Positions 52,988-62,301 are shown, numbered from the stretch's first letter. The stretch is 64,000 bases of DNA from Ferrimonas gelatinilytica (GCF_039544205.1 NZ_BAABLF010000001.1:124001-188000); one strand, 5' to 3'. Notes: generated from the letters alone by a model not told the origin. Made by a program: numbers and translations.

Positions 52988-55210
52988 TTACGCCGAGATC
53001 GGCACCAGGGACTCGTCGTCATCCAGGGTGACCTTCGCGCGCTCAAGACAATACTCCGTCAGAGCTTCAAAAATCTTGTCATTGGCCTGGCGTTGGTGGT
53101 CCAGGACATCCGGCAGCGGAGCATCATAGTGCCAGAGCACCGGGAAAGGGTTCGGCTCCCACATTACCAACTCCCCTGCGATCGTCAGGGAGTAATCAAA
53201 GGCAACCCAGTCCAACCCCATCCGCTGACGCAGTAATTGCAGCCGCTGGAACTGGGCCCCCTGCTCCTTCAACAGGTAATCACGCTCCAGTGCCAGATGA
53301 TGCTCATCAAAGCTGCGCTCTGCGGTATGCACACACCAGTGCCGGGAGATCACCAGGTGTCTCGGGTAGCTCTTATCCCCGATCAGTACACAGCGAAACT
53401 TGTGAAACCAGCCGTGTTGAGCGGTATCGATGAACTCACAGGCAACCGGTTCGATGAAGGGCATCCGATCGATACGATCGAAGCTCTCGCGGTCTGTGAT
53501 CAAGTGCATGCGACAACGATGAGCCGCATTGTCTCTGAGGATAAAGGGCAGGCCCAGCTCATCCGTAAGCCGGTCAAATCCGCAGCTGGGCGGACAGGGC
53601 ACGAAGCGCGCCGCCAGCAAACCCAGCTCTCGTGCAAGAAGGGTCGCTTCGGACTTTTTGGTATTACTGAGAGAGCGTACTGAGTTTATGACCGGGAGTC
53701 CCCGTCGTTCATACCAGCGCTCAATCCGACGCACACGACGGTAGAGCGCCAGGGAGCGCTCCTTAACCGGGTCCTGGAGCCAGGGTAAGAGTAATGCGGA
53801 ACCACGTCGCGGCCTAGAGAAGATGCCTCCCACCACGGTGAAGCGCAGATGCCGATAGAGTTGCGGGCGGTTCTCTTTTAGCCACTGAAAGTAAGCGAAA
53901 TTAAAGCGACGGTCGTTCTCCACCAACACCTGGAAATGCAGTCCGCCGAAGCAGAACCGTAAGTCTCGCACGTAAAACAGGTACCAGCGTTCGAGCTTTC
54001 CCCTGAGGCGTCGCAGTAGTGGATGGCGCTCAGCCGAGCCCGGCGGCGACGATGTCGCATCCTGGTTTTCAGGACTTGCGCCGCCGGCGGCTCCTGGCCA
54101 ACCGCGCTGGCCGTTTAGCAGGGCGAAAACCCTCGGGGTGAATCGCGCCAGGAACCAGGCGAAACCAACCAGCAGGGTAATGGACAACAGGGGCATCAAC
54201 AACCAGGTCAACAGCTGGCCCATGGGCCCGGACACCCAGGGCGCCACTAGGTGCTTGAGTAAAACCACCGTGGGGTAGTGACTGGCAAAAAGGAAAAACG
54301 CCGCTGGCGCCAGAGGCTGAATTCGATGCACCACTCCGGGTGATGCCCAGACCAGGCGAAGCATTGTCACGGTGCCAAAGAGACGGATCCCACACTCCAG
54401 CCAATGCTCAAAAGGCATGGTGCCGACCGGCTGAGTCCAGGCGGGGACAAGGACACGGGTCAGCAGCATCGCCACCAGGCCAGAGCACCAGAACAGGGTA
54501 CTGCCCGGGATCGGCCCTCGCCATCCATTCAGTGCAACCGCTGCCCCGATGGAAAAGAAAAAGAGGACGTTGGCATTGAACATCAGGGGTGGTTCGTATC
54601 CGCTGAGCCACACCATGGCGAGGAAACCTAGGGTGACCAGTGCATGGCGCTTAAGCAGCCAGGCTAGAATGGGAGTCGCCAAAAGGGTCAACACGAGATC
54701 ATGGATAAACCAGAACTGCAAAGCGACCGGCTGCCCGGTGGCGTCATTGAGCCACCGGTAAAGCGAACGCACGCCGCTGGGGAGGGGGTGTTCTGGCCAC
54801 TGAAATCCCGTCAATGCCGTGACAATCGCGCCGGGATCTTTGGCGACATTCAATGACTGAACCGCCGCAGGCAAAAGGCCGGCCAGCGCCCACCCCACCA
54901 AGAGCCAGAGGGTCAGCCATAAGAGCGAGGGCAGCAGCAGCGTATGAACCCGCCGCCTTAACTTGTCTAGCAGGGGGCGATCACCAAGGAAAAAAAGGTA
55001 GCCGGAGATCAGACTTAACAGAGGTACGGCACTGAAAAATAGGTAGAGCACCAGGCTGTTCGCCATCTCCGGAACTAGGTTCGAGAGATCGGCGACGCCG
55101 CGAAAGGGGTTGCTGGCAGAGTGGGGTAAGGGGCCGAAGTGGACGTAAACCAGCCCGGCCACCAATAGGAAACGTAACGCCGAAATCCTGCGACTGAGCC
55201 ATGATTCCAA
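52988..55210 (-). CDS. Fused membrane acyltransferase and ATP-grasp enzyme
   Basis: 740 residues. The N-terminal half (about 1-365) is an acyltransferase-3 type membrane domain with ten or so helices (ISALRFLLVAGLVYVHFG; LLSLISGYLFFLGDRPLLDKLRRRV; QFWFIHDLVLTLLATPIL). A polar linker (about 366-400) rich in Gly, Ser, Pro and Glu follows. The C-terminal half (about 500-735) is ATP-grasp-like, with NSVRSLSNTKKSEATLLA, the ATP-site segment FILRDNAAHRCR, KFRCVLIGDKSYPRHLVISRHW and the metal-site ending FDYS (Asp672) and WEPNPFP (Glu685, Asn687). Start is TTG at 55210, decided by AGAGGG and by a TGA just upstream. The pair suggests ATP-driven ligation coupled to acyl transfer on a cell-surface molecule; this is inference. 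Confidence 0.75.
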   Translation of the reverse strand: MESWLSRRISALRFLLVAGLVYVHFGPLPHSASNPFRGVADLSNLVPEMANSLVLYLFFSAVPLLSLISGYLFFLGDRPLLDKLRRRVHTLLLPSLLWLTLWLLVGWALAGLLPAAVQSLNVAKDPGAIVTALTGFQWPEHPLPSGVRSLYRWLNDATGQPVALQFWFIHDLVLTLLATPILAWLLKRHALVTLGFLAMVWLSGYEPPLMFNANVLFFFSIGAAVALNGWRGPIPGSTLFWCSGLVAMLLTRVLVPAWTQPVGTMPFEHWLECGIRLFGTVTMLRLVWASPGVVHRIQPLAPAAFFLFASHYPTVVLLKHLVAPWVSGPMGQLLTWLLMPLLSITLLVGFAWFLARFTPRVFALLNGQRGWPGAAGGASPENQDATSSPPGSAERHPLLRRLRGKLERWYLFYVRDLRFCFGGLHFQVLVENDRRFNFAYFQWLKENRPQLYRHLRFTVVGGIFSRPRRGSALLLPWLQDPVKERSLALYRRVRRIERWYERRGLPVINSVRSLSNTKKSEATLLARELGLLAARFVPCPPSCGFDRLTDELGLPFILRDNAAHRCRMHLITDRESFDRIDRMPFIEPVACEFIDTAQHGWFHKFRCVLIGDKSYPRHLVISRHWCVHTAERSFDEHHLALERDYLLKEQGAQFQRLQLLRQRMGLDWVAFDYSLTIAGELVMWEPNPFPVLWHYDAPLPDVLDHQRQANDKIFEALTEYCLERAKVTLDDDESLVPISA

Positions 55211-55451
55211 AGCACAACCCTCTCATATCTATGAGTTAAGGAGTTTAGTTCAGCATGTGGACGACGATTGTGCTTTCTACTCAGCAAGTCGTGTCGGCTA
55301 TCCCAACACGAAGAATACAACTGGGAAGAAGGCCAATTTATGGTTCCATCACCCAGCGACAGCAAACATTAGATCCAACTAAACTAGTAAAATACAAAGA
55401 GGGGAAACAGAGCCGCCCCCTTCGCCCAGATAAACCCCATGGAGTCTGTTT

Positions 55452-55985
55452 ATGCGCCTGATGATTCTCCCCCTGTTGATACTGCCGACGTTGGCCCAAA
55501 CTGCTCCTGCCCCGGCAGAGAGAGGGGCCCAATTACTCACCCCATTCAAAATGGAGTTGAAACAGACCTTGATGAAGGGCCTGGAGGAGGGGCCAGAGAG
55601 CGCCGTTACCCTATGCCAGCAGGAAGCCCCCGCCATCGCCCGTCGGCACTCCAACAACGGTATCCAGATGGGCCGCAGCAGCGACAAGCTACGCAGCCCG
55701 GAGAATCGCCCTCCCGCCTGGGTCGAGCCAATCCTGTCCCAGTTCCAGCGGGGCGAGCTCACTCCCGTCACGGTTGAGATCACCAAGGAGACCACCGGCT
55801 ATGCGGAGCCCATCACCATCGCGCCGCCCTGCTTAGCCTGCCATGGCCAGCAAATCGCCAATGAGACGCGGGCACTCCTGAGCCACTACTACCCGGAGGA
55901 TGAGGCTACCGGGTACCAGTTAGGCCAATGGCGTGGGCTGTTCTGGGTGGAGTTCCCCACAGAGTCAGCACAAAAAGGCGGTTAG
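55452..55985 (+). CDS. Periplasmic c-type haem protein (DUF3365-like)
   Basis: 177 residues with a short signal peptide (LPLLILPTLAQTAPA). A single haem-attachment motif CLACH lies at 127-131. The rest (GAQLLTPFKMELKQTL, RPPAWVEPILSQFQRGE, TIAPPCLACHGQQIANE, and LGQWRGLFWVEF) resembles the Tll0287-like/DUF3365 haem-binding domain. It probably acts as a periplasmic sensor or small electron carrier. There is no terminator or operon partner; the upstream neighbour is divergent. Confidence 0.75.
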   Translation: MRLMILPLLILPTLAQTAPAPAERGAQLLTPFKMELKQTLMKGLEEGPESAVTLCQQEAPAIARRHSNNGIQMGRSSDKLRSPENRPPAWVEPILSQFQRGELTPVTVEITKETTGYAEPITIAPPCLACHGQQIANETRALLSHYYPEDEATGYQLGQWRGLFWVEFPTESAQKGG

Positions 55986-56107
55986 CGGGGAAGACAAAAG
56001 TGTTTTAACCCCACCGCCTGTGATTGCGAGAAATGAAAACTGGCACGTGATAGGACCTCGCTGATGCTTCGTGAGCGGTCTGCGACAACACGGAAAGCGC
56101 AACGAAA

Positions 56108-57373
56108 CTAAAGACCCGGCGTTGCCCAAGAGAGGAAGTCGATATCACCCAGGGCCGTTGGGCTGGGTGCCAGGAAAAGCACCACTCTCAGTCCATCGGT
56201 AAAATAGGGATCCTTGGTGTAGTTAAACTTAGGGTCTTCCCAACTCGCCCGTCCGACCCCTTCCACGTAGCCAACGGCGGCCAAATAGCGGGACGCAACC
56301 AGGTCCAGAGTGATGTAGAGCCGGGCTTCGTCGATAACCGGATCAATCTTATGGGTGACCAGGGTCTTGCTGCTGAATTTGATCCCGATATCCCGGCTTA
56401 TCTGGCCAAGCCACACCGGCTGTCCATCCACCGTCACTGGCGCCAACCAAAGCCTCAGGTGATTACGTTCATCGACGTTACTCCGCGTTTTCTGTAATGC
56501 AAAGTCTTGCGCACGGTCGAACAGGTAGAGCGGGGACACCGGTGAGGTACGGTACTGGGCCCCGAACAGTGACGAGCGGACAGTGCGCCAGGCCGAGCCT
56601 CGGTGGAGCGTTTCCGTCAGATCCCAACCACGGCGTACCAAAGTAGCAAGCAGGTGTCGGCCATCGCCAACGATCACCAGGTTAAGCGGGTCCCCATCAC
56701 TGCGTTGATCGCCCCCTAAGGTGCAGCAGGGCAAGGCCTGCAGGTATTGTCGAAAGGCCTCCCTATCCAGTTCACGATACTGCTCTGCTGGATACAGTTT
56801 TTCAAAATCGACGCGCACGAAATCCGCTTCAAGCCCGGGGACAAGCTGCGCAAACTCAAAACTGTGGTAGACCTGTTCCCCGAACAGCTCGATGGAGAAG
56901 GCTTTAGCCCCGGGGTCTTCGTTAGTAAACACGAAGCCGGACAGGGTTTGTCCCGCGGGGATCACCACGGGTATGTGCTGCTCTAACAGCTGTTGTTGGA
57001 GTGCTTCAAAGCTGAGCGAACTGCGTTTACGAAGCCGCCAAGCCACCTCTGAGGGCGCGAAGTAGTCAGGGTCGACACTCAGAAGCTGCAGGACGAGCTC
57101 GCTTTGTCCGCCGTTACGGATGGAGATCCAGATGGGTTGAATCCCCTGCTTTTCCATCGGCAATTGGAAATGATGCAGGGCCTCTCCGGCGCTGAGGACA
57201 ACGGCCGACACCCGGATCTCCCCCCGCTCCTGCTGCTGTGCGCGAAGCCGGTAGTCTGTGGCCTGGGGCTTTGTTGACGATGCACAACCGGCTAGATAGC
57301 AAACCAGCAGCACGACCACACATGAGTGCAGGAGATAAAAAGGGCGGGATTTGGAGAGAGATTGGTGGTTCAT
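56108..57373 (-). CDS. Lipoprotein with LssY C-terminal-like domain
   Basis: 421 residues. A signal peptide ends with lipobox YLAGC (Cys30). The N-terminal half is a beta-rich region of unknown type; the C-terminal half (about 225-400) has DPLNLVIVGDGRHLLATLVRRGWDLTE, LYLFDRAQDFALQKTR, WLGQISRDIGIKF and THKIDPVIDEARLYITLDL, which match my recollection of the LssY C-terminal domain (type I secretion-associated in Legionella LssY). Function unknown. It lies beside the 4.5S RNA gene and has no clear operon partner. Confidence 0.68.
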   Translation of the reverse strand: MNHQSLSKSRPFYLLHSCVVVLLVCYLAGCASSTKPQATDYRLRAQQQERGEIRVSAVVLSAGEALHHFQLPMEKQGIQPIWISIRNGGQSELVLQLLSVDPDYFAPSEVAWRLRKRSSLSFEALQQQLLEQHIPVVIPAGQTLSGFVFTNEDPGAKAFSIELFGEQVYHSFEFAQLVPGLEADFVRVDFEKLYPAEQYRELDREAFRQYLQALPCCTLGGDQRSDGDPLNLVIVGDGRHLLATLVRRGWDLTETLHRGSAWRTVRSSLFGAQYRTSPVSPLYLFDRAQDFALQKTRSNVDERNHLRLWLAPVTVDGQPVWLGQISRDIGIKFSSKTLVTHKIDPVIDEARLYITLDLVASRYLAAVGYVEGVGRASWEDPKFNYTKDPYFTDGLRVVLFLAPSPTALGDIDFLSWATPGL

Positions 57374-57604
57374 TGAGCTCGAGAGCCAGTACGTCCGAGT
57401 TCAAAGCGTAGCAAAGAGGCGTTCTACTCGATCTGCCTAAGCATCAACGGGCAAGATTCAAGGCGCACTGTGCCCAAAGCCGATGGTGCCTCGCTGAAGC
57501 CAGGTAAAATCCAGGGTTTTGATTAAAGGAGAGTATTGACCCGAAACGTTCACTTGAGGGTCGAATTAAGCTTTGGTGGGAGTTCACAACTTCGAGGTAA
57601 GTTG

Positions 57605-57710
57605 GGTGGCGCCCCAGCCACATCCCGGCACATGCGTCCTCCGCGTTGGCTGCTCCCTTCCGGGCCTGACCAGGTGCACGAATTAGCATTGCGAGAGGAC
57701 CGGGGCACCA
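57605..57710 (-). ncRNA. ffs: 4.5S RNA (signal recognition particle RNA)
   Basis: About 106 nt on the minus strand. The conserved SRP apical loop is at 57651-57671, containing GGTCAGGCCCGGAAGGGAGC and the GGAA tetraloop that binds Ffh. The terminal helix GGTGCCCC / GGGGCGCC closes the molecule. The exact ends are estimated from pairing. Confidence 0.93.
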
Positions 57711-58127
57711 TAGACAGGTGCGTCCGAAAACGCTGGGGCATTATCACTGGGGGCGAAGCCCGATGCAAGGGACGGCCGAAGAATTCGCCCCGCTCTGTGT
57801 GCGTTCGCACACTTTGTCGTCAACCTCGTTCCGGCTCTCTTTCGAACCTGCGCCCTCGACTCAGCACAATCGGGTTAACTGCCTGGCTTGACACCCATCA
57901 GCCATAAGTGTGCCGATTGGCCATTCGAAACCATGCCCTGTTTTCTGAACTCAAAGCCCGGTGAGCAACGCCGTAAGCTTTCGCCTCCCGCCGGTTGAGG
58001 GTCGATTAAACGCAAGGAATGAGGGAGTTACTTCACCGGTCCACACCTTTGTTTTTGTCTCCCATGCAGCTCTGCGTCTAGAGTCAAAATTCCGATCCAC
58101 CTTCGGAAACTTCAACAAGGATGTGTC
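57711..58127. other. Region upstream of ffs and comEA-like gene
   Basis: About 420 bases between the 4.5S RNA and the ComEA-like gene. It holds the ffs promoter and comEA promoter regions; a GATAAT (minus strand, about 57740-57745) is the best -10 candidate for ffs but is too far from the mature 5' end to be certain. I see no gene here. Confidence 0.45.
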
Positions 58128-58433
58128 ATGAAAAAACTTCTACCGATCTGCCTCGCCCTCCTCTGCCAGCCCGCGCTGGCGGCTGAACCTGTCAATAATC
58201 CGGCTGCCTCACCGAGTACTGAATCGGTACACGCCATTGAAAAGGTCAACATCAACACCGCCGACGCCGAAACCCTGGCTGCAGCCCTCATCGGCGTTGG
58301 CCCTAAAAAGGCGGAAGCCATCGTCCGCTACCGGGAGCAAGAGGGGGCCTTCCGAACTCCCGAGCAGTTGACGGAAGTCAAAGGGATTGGCGCCCAAACC
58401 CTGGCTAAGAACCTGAGCCGCATTCAACTCTGA
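58128..58433 (+). CDS. ComEA-like helix-hairpin-helix protein
   Basis: 101 residues. Signal peptide (MKKLLPICLALLCQPALAAE), a short acidic linker, and a ComEA-type HhH domain (about 45-101): VNINTADAETLAAALIGVGPKKAEAIVRYREQ, then LTEVKGIGAQTLAKNLSRI, with the two GIG/GVG hairpins that grip DNA. E. coli YbaV is similar. In competent bacteria ComEA binds incoming DNA in the periplasm; whether this strain takes up DNA is not shown. It is followed by a very long terminator. Confidence 0.85.
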   Translation: MKKLLPICLALLCQPALAAEPVNNPAASPSTESVHAIEKVNINTADAETLAAALIGVGPKKAEAIVRYREQEGAFRTPEQLTEVKGIGAQTLAKNLSRIQL

Positions 58434-58444
58434 ACTCGGGTATC

Positions 58445-58490
58445 AGGACGTAAAAAAGGGGAAGCTATCGCTTCCCCTTTTTTACGTCCT
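58445..58490. terminator. Very long terminator after the ComEA-like gene
   Basis: Perfect 21-bp stem (58445-58465 and 58470-58490) with loop TATC; the core is GGGGAAGC flanked by six A, and the complement. It is symmetrical and would act on both strands. The same 8-bp core is used in the pnp terminator. Confidence 0.95.
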
Positions 58491-58585
58491 GAGCGTTCGA
58501 TATTCCTTCACAGCACAGATCCCGTGACTACACTTCGTCAGGCTTTCCCACCGTGTATCCCACGCATTTAACAGGAGGTCTTGAG

Positions 58586-59500
58586 ATGCAAGAGTTGGTC
58601 AAGAAAGCCGTGATCCCCGTTGCCGGTCTTGGCACTCGCATGCTTCCCGCCACCAAGGCGATCCCCAAGGAGATGCTGCCGGTGGTCGATAAGCCACTCA
58701 TACAGCATGTCGTCGATGAAGTCGTGGCTGCCGGGATCCGAGAGATCGTCCTGGTCACCCACTCCAGCAAAAACTCCATCGAAAACCACTTCGACACCTC
58801 GTTCGAACTGGAGGCCACCCTGGAACGTCGGGTCAAGCGCCAACTTCTCAGAGAGGTGCGGGCCATCTGCCCCGATGACGTTACGGTGATAAGCGTCCGC
58901 CAGCATGAGCCCAGGGGTCTGGGCGATGCGATCCTCACCGCCTACCCCATCGTCGGCGATGCCCCGGTCGCGGTGATCCTGCCGGATGTTCTGATCGATC
59001 CCTTCGCCTGCGATCTAAGCCGGGACAACTTGGCGATGATGGTGGCACAGTTCCATCAGCGCCAGCGCAGCCAGGTGCTGGTCGAGACGGTACCGCCGGA
59101 GCTCACGGGACTTTATGGGATCGCAGACATCGGCTCGCACAGCATCGGCCCCAGCGATTCCGCCCCGATCCAGGCCCTGGTCGAGAAGCCGGAGCCAGAG
59201 ACGGCCCCATCCAACCTCGCGGTCGTCGGTCGCTACGTGCTCTCCAAGTCGATCTGGCCCTTGCTGAAACAACAGGCGCCGGGGGCCGGAGGAGAGGTGC
59301 AACTGACCGACGCCATTGCCAAACTGCTGTCGACCGAATCCGTCGATGCCTTCGCCATGCAGGGGCGCAGCCACGACTGTGGCAGCAAGTTGGGCTACCT
59401 ACTGGCCAACCTGGAATACGCCCTTCGCCATCCGGCTCTCAGCGAGCCCCTGCGGCAGCGGCTGAACGAGATCGCCCACTCTCCGGAGCCCTCCCCCTAA
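58586..59500 (+). CDS. galU: UTP-glucose-1-phosphate uridylyltransferase
   Basis: 304 residues from MQELVKKAVIPVAGLG with AGGAGG about 7 bases before; E. coli GalU has 302. It makes UDP-glucose for surface polysaccharide. The nucleotide loop GLGTRMLPATKAIPKEMLP is near residues 13-31; QHVVDEVVAAGI and EPRGLGDAILTA follow, and KPEPETAPSN is the substrate region. The segment ALVEKP is intact. The nearest downstream gene is a bactofilin, 136 bases later. Confidence 0.96.
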   Translation: MQELVKKAVIPVAGLGTRMLPATKAIPKEMLPVVDKPLIQHVVDEVVAAGIREIVLVTHSSKNSIENHFDTSFELEATLERRVKRQLLREVRAICPDDVTVISVRQHEPRGLGDAILTAYPIVGDAPVAVILPDVLIDPFACDLSRDNLAMMVAQFHQRQRSQVLVETVPPELTGLYGIADIGSHSIGPSDSAPIQALVEKPEPETAPSNLAVVGRYVLSKSIWPLLKQQAPGAGGEVQLTDAIAKLLSTESVDAFAMQGRSHDCGSKLGYLLANLEYALRHPALSEPLRQRLNEIAHSPEPSP

Positions 59501-59636
59501 CCGGTTGGTCAGCAAAAAATGAGTTAGGCGGTGGATTTTTTTCCCTATCAGCGGCATAGTCCCTGCTTGGCAGGGGCGTGCTGTCGCCACCGCCTCACCC
59601 AATTGCCTTGATTTATAACCGGAAAGATCCGCCACC

Positions 59637-60053
59637 ATGTTTGGAAAAAATAGCAAAAGCCGCGCTTCATCTACCCTCACCTACATCGCCGAAGACTGCC
59701 GCCTCAAAGGGGAACTGACCCTCGACAGTGACTGCCTTGTCGAAGGCAACCTGGAGGGGACGATCACCGCCAAGGGCACTGTGACTATTGAGCAATCAGG
59801 CCGGATCGAAGGGGAACTGGAAGCGGCCGAAGTCCGCGTTGCGGGCAACTTCAAGGGCAAACTTAAGTGTCAGCGCCTCTCCATCACCGCTAACGGCATG
59901 GTGGACGGTGAGGTCCTCTCCGAAAAGATCGAGATCTTCGAAGGAGGCCAATTTGTCGGCACCCGCCTCAAAGAAGCGATGCTGCGCCTGGAAAGCCCCA
60001 AGCCTGCGGAAGCAGCTGAACCCAAAGCGAAAGCCAAAACCAGCGCAGCCTGA
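59637..60053 (+). CDS. Bactofilin family protein
   Basis: 138 residues. The central right-handed beta-helix domain shows the regular six-residue repeat (LKGELTLDSDCLVEGNLEGTI, TVTIEQSGRIEGELEAAEV, then GNFKGKLKCQRLSITANGMVDGEV), ending with GTRLKEAM. The N-terminus (MFGKNSKSRASSTLTYIAE) matches the bactofilin membrane/targeting start, and the C-terminal Pro/Ala/Lys tail is disordered. Bactofilins polymerise on the inner membrane and guide cell-wall or polysaccharide enzymes; the exact role is unknown. Confidence 0.9.
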   Translation: MFGKNSKSRASSTLTYIAEDCRLKGELTLDSDCLVEGNLEGTITAKGTVTIEQSGRIEGELEAAEVRVAGNFKGKLKCQRLSITANGMVDGEVLSEKIEIFEGGQFVGTRLKEAMLRLESPKPAEAAEPKAKAKTSAA

Positions 60054-60087
60054 CTCCAACCCAGCCCAGCGGTGCTAGGCTGAAAAA

Positions 60088-60738
60088 ATGGACAGCCTGA
60101 CCTTTACGCCTATCAGCCGCCGTAACAGCCTGACGATGCTCTTCGGCGGCCTACTCCTCGTGGCCATTAGCCTGCTGATGTACGCCTTCGGGATCACCCC
60201 GATCCTGGGCTTCTCCACCGGTCTGGTCGGCATGGTGATCACCATCCTTGGCGTCTTGAAGCGCCTGGATCCTCCCATCAGCCTCAAGCTGACCCCCGAA
60301 GGCCTGCACTACTACCACCGCAAGGGCACCTGGTTTGTTCCCTGGGAGGCGATGCAGAGACTGGATCAGCCCCGCCACACAGAAAGCATGGAGCCGCTCA
60401 ATTTCGTCGGCGTGCGGCTGCGGCACAACGAAACCCACTTTCATAGCATTCAACCCCGTTTGGCCCTGGCGCTTCTGATGGAGCAACGCCCCCTACAGCG
60501 GTTGGTGAGCCCCTGTCAGGACGGCAGTTGTTTACCCACCATGACCGAGCATCACAGCGGCCTTACGGGTGTCCTGGCCGCTTACGCCGGCCATGTGACC
60601 CTGTTGCGCCAGGGGCTGGGATTTGATCTCTACCTGCCGATGTCGATGCTGGATCGCACCCCGGAGGCGATGGTTACCCTGTTGCGCCGCTATCGCGACG
60701 CGGCGCTGGTCGGCTCCACCACAGAGACAGGGCGATAA
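60088..60738 (+). CDS. Membrane protein of DUF2982 type
   Basis: 216 residues. Two N-terminal membrane helices (LFGGLLLVAISLLMYAFGI and TGLVGMVITILGVL, about 17-58), then a soluble domain with LKLTPEGLHYYHRKGTWFVPWEAMQRLDQP and C-terminal SMLDRTPEAMVTLLRRYRD. It looks like DUF2982 of Shewanella and Vibrio; that name is from memory. Function unknown. Its 3' end overlaps the convergent DMT transporter gene by 65 bases. Confidence 0.65.
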   Translation: MDSLTFTPISRRNSLTMLFGGLLLVAISLLMYAFGITPILGFSTGLVGMVITILGVLKRLDPPISLKLTPEGLHYYHRKGTWFVPWEAMQRLDQPRHTESMEPLNFVGVRLRHNETHFHSIQPRLALALLMEQRPLQRLVSPCQDGSCLPTMTEHHSGLTGVLAAYAGHVTLLRQGLGFDLYLPMSMLDRTPEAMVTLLRRYRDAALVGSTTETGR

Positions 60739-61531
60739 CCGCCCCGCCCACAGCCAGCCTCACCAGATCCGCGTCCCGCTGCCAGATCAGCACGTTGACC
60801 AAAATCCCGGCCGGGATCAGCACATTGTTCATCACCGCCAGTTGGTCGGCGCTGACCCGGGTGGCCCCCAGGTTCCAGGCGAAATAACCTATCCCCGATG
60901 CAACCAGCCCCAGCCACAGCAGTATTCCCCACTGCAGTGACGTTTGAGGCAGGCGCTCCCCGTTGCCCAGCCAGCACCAGTTAACCAGGGCCAGAAGGGC
61001 CGCACCGATAAAAAACCAGCCGAATGCGCGGTGATAAGGTACCGGATGCTGCCGAGCCAGGCTGCGGTAGGCGACCTGGCCCAGGGCAAAGCTCAGGTTG
61101 GCGCCCTGGACCAGGGCAAACCCAAACCAGAAGCGCTCCGCCACCGGCTCGTAACGGATAATGACCGCCCCCAGCACCGCCGCCAGCGCCGGCAGCAGCC
61201 CCCGCCACTCCCAGTGTCGCAAACGCAAGTCTTCGAGAAGCCGCACCCAGACCGGTGTCATCACCGTAAAGAGCAGCACCTCAGGCACCGTCAGGTACGC
61301 GAAGGCATGATAGAGAAGGGTAAACATCAATCCGAGCTGTATCGCCCCGATGCCGGTCAGTTGCGCTGCCAGTTTGACCGGGATGGGGCGCAGCAGGGGA
61401 ACAAACAGCAGACAAGCCAGCAGCATCCGTGACAACACGGCGAAGTAGGGATCCACCTGGCCGGCGATGTACTGATCGATCAAAGAGAAGGAGAAGGCCC
61501 AGACCAGGGTGGCAAACCAAAGCAGCGGCAT
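60674..61531 (-). CDS. EamA/DMT-family transporter
   Basis: 285 residues, about ten transmembrane helices in two EamA repeats (LLWFATLVWAFSFSLIDQYIA; GFALVQGANLSFALGQVAYRSL). The C-terminal tail is basic. It probably exports an amino acid-like metabolite; no substrate can be read from the sequence. It is convergent with the DUF2982-like gene and overlaps it by 65 bases. It is distinct from the EamA gene at 39037. Confidence 0.83.
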   Translation of the reverse strand: MPLLWFATLVWAFSFSLIDQYIAGQVDPYFAVLSRMLLACLLFVPLLRPIPVKLAAQLTGIGAIQLGLMFTLLYHAFAYLTVPEVLLFTVMTPVWVRLLEDLRLRHWEWRGLLPALAAVLGAVIIRYEPVAERFWFGFALVQGANLSFALGQVAYRSLARQHPVPYHRAFGWFFIGAALLALVNWCWLGNGERLPQTSLQWGILLWLGLVASGIGYFAWNLGATRVSADQLAVMNNVLIPAGILVNVLIWQRDADLVRLAVGGAVIALSLWWSRPAPRRDSGATG

Positions 61532-61566
61532 CGTTTTGATATCTCGTTATTGGCCGTGATGACGGC

Positions 61567-62301
61567 TCAGTGTCTCAAAGCCAGCCAGAGCAGTCCCTGG
61601 TACTCGTGAAGTGCCCGCTCACTTACCCAAAGATTTCGGGCACTCAAACGCCAGGGATGTGTCGGCACAGCGATGAAATCGGTGGGGGCGGGCCGAGGGG
61701 ACAAGCCGGCCAGTTGGTAACTGCGCATCGCCCTTGGCATATGGGTTGCGGAGGTCACCAGCACCGCTGGGGCAGCGCCGATCTCGGACGCCGTCAAGCG
61801 TGCCTCCTCCGCCGTATCCCGTGCCTGGGGGAGGATCAGGATCTTGCCATCGGGCACCCCGAGGCTGATCGCGGCCCGTCGCTGCATCTCCGCATGGGAG
61901 ATAGGGTCGAAACCGCCGTAGCCGGAAACCACCAGCACAGCATCGGGGTTTGCCCGCCAGATCCGGATCCCCTCCATCAGCCTGGCCATCGCCACATTGG
62001 AGAGTTGCTGCAGGGCGGTCCGGTTGGGATCACTGTGGTGGGCATTGCCCAGCACCAGCACGTAAGCCACCTCACCATCCGGCTGCCACACCGGGTAGCG
62101 TCGCTCCAGTGATCCGGCCAATTTCTGGCTGATGGGGGAGAAGGCCAGCAGCACCAGTAACAGAGGCCCAAGCAGCAACACCCCTTGCCCCGTGCGCGGC
62201 AAGCCAAAGCGCCACAAGAGCCAGCCCGCAATCACCAGCAGGCAGGCCAGTGGTACCGGCAAGATGGTCGCCGCCACCGCTTTTTTAAGCCAAAACTCCA
62301 T
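61567..62301 (-). CDS. ElyC/SanA/YdcF-type DUF218 protein
   Basis: 244 residues from MEFWLKKAVAATILPVPLAC. Two N-terminal membrane helices precede a DUF218 domain: YVLVLGNAHHSDPNRTALQQLSNVAMARLMEGIRIW, AVLVVSGYGG, GKILILPQARDTAEEARLTA and VTSATHMPRAMRSYQLAGLSP. E. coli ElyC (259 residues) affects envelope biogenesis and polyprenyl-phosphate use. The frame is open for a further 151 codons upstream, but this is read through the repeat element and is not gene-like. The start is thus assigned at 62301. Confidence 0.82.
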   Translation of the reverse strand: MEFWLKKAVAATILPVPLACLLVIAGWLLWRFGLPRTGQGVLLLGPLLLVLLAFSPISQKLAGSLERRYPVWQPDGEVAYVLVLGNAHHSDPNRTALQQLSNVAMARLMEGIRIWRANPDAVLVVSGYGGFDPISHAEMQRRAAISLGVPDGKILILPQARDTAEEARLTASEIGAAPAVLVTSATHMPRAMRSYQLAGLSPRPAPTDFIAVPTHPWRLSARNLWVSERALHEYQGLLWLALRH

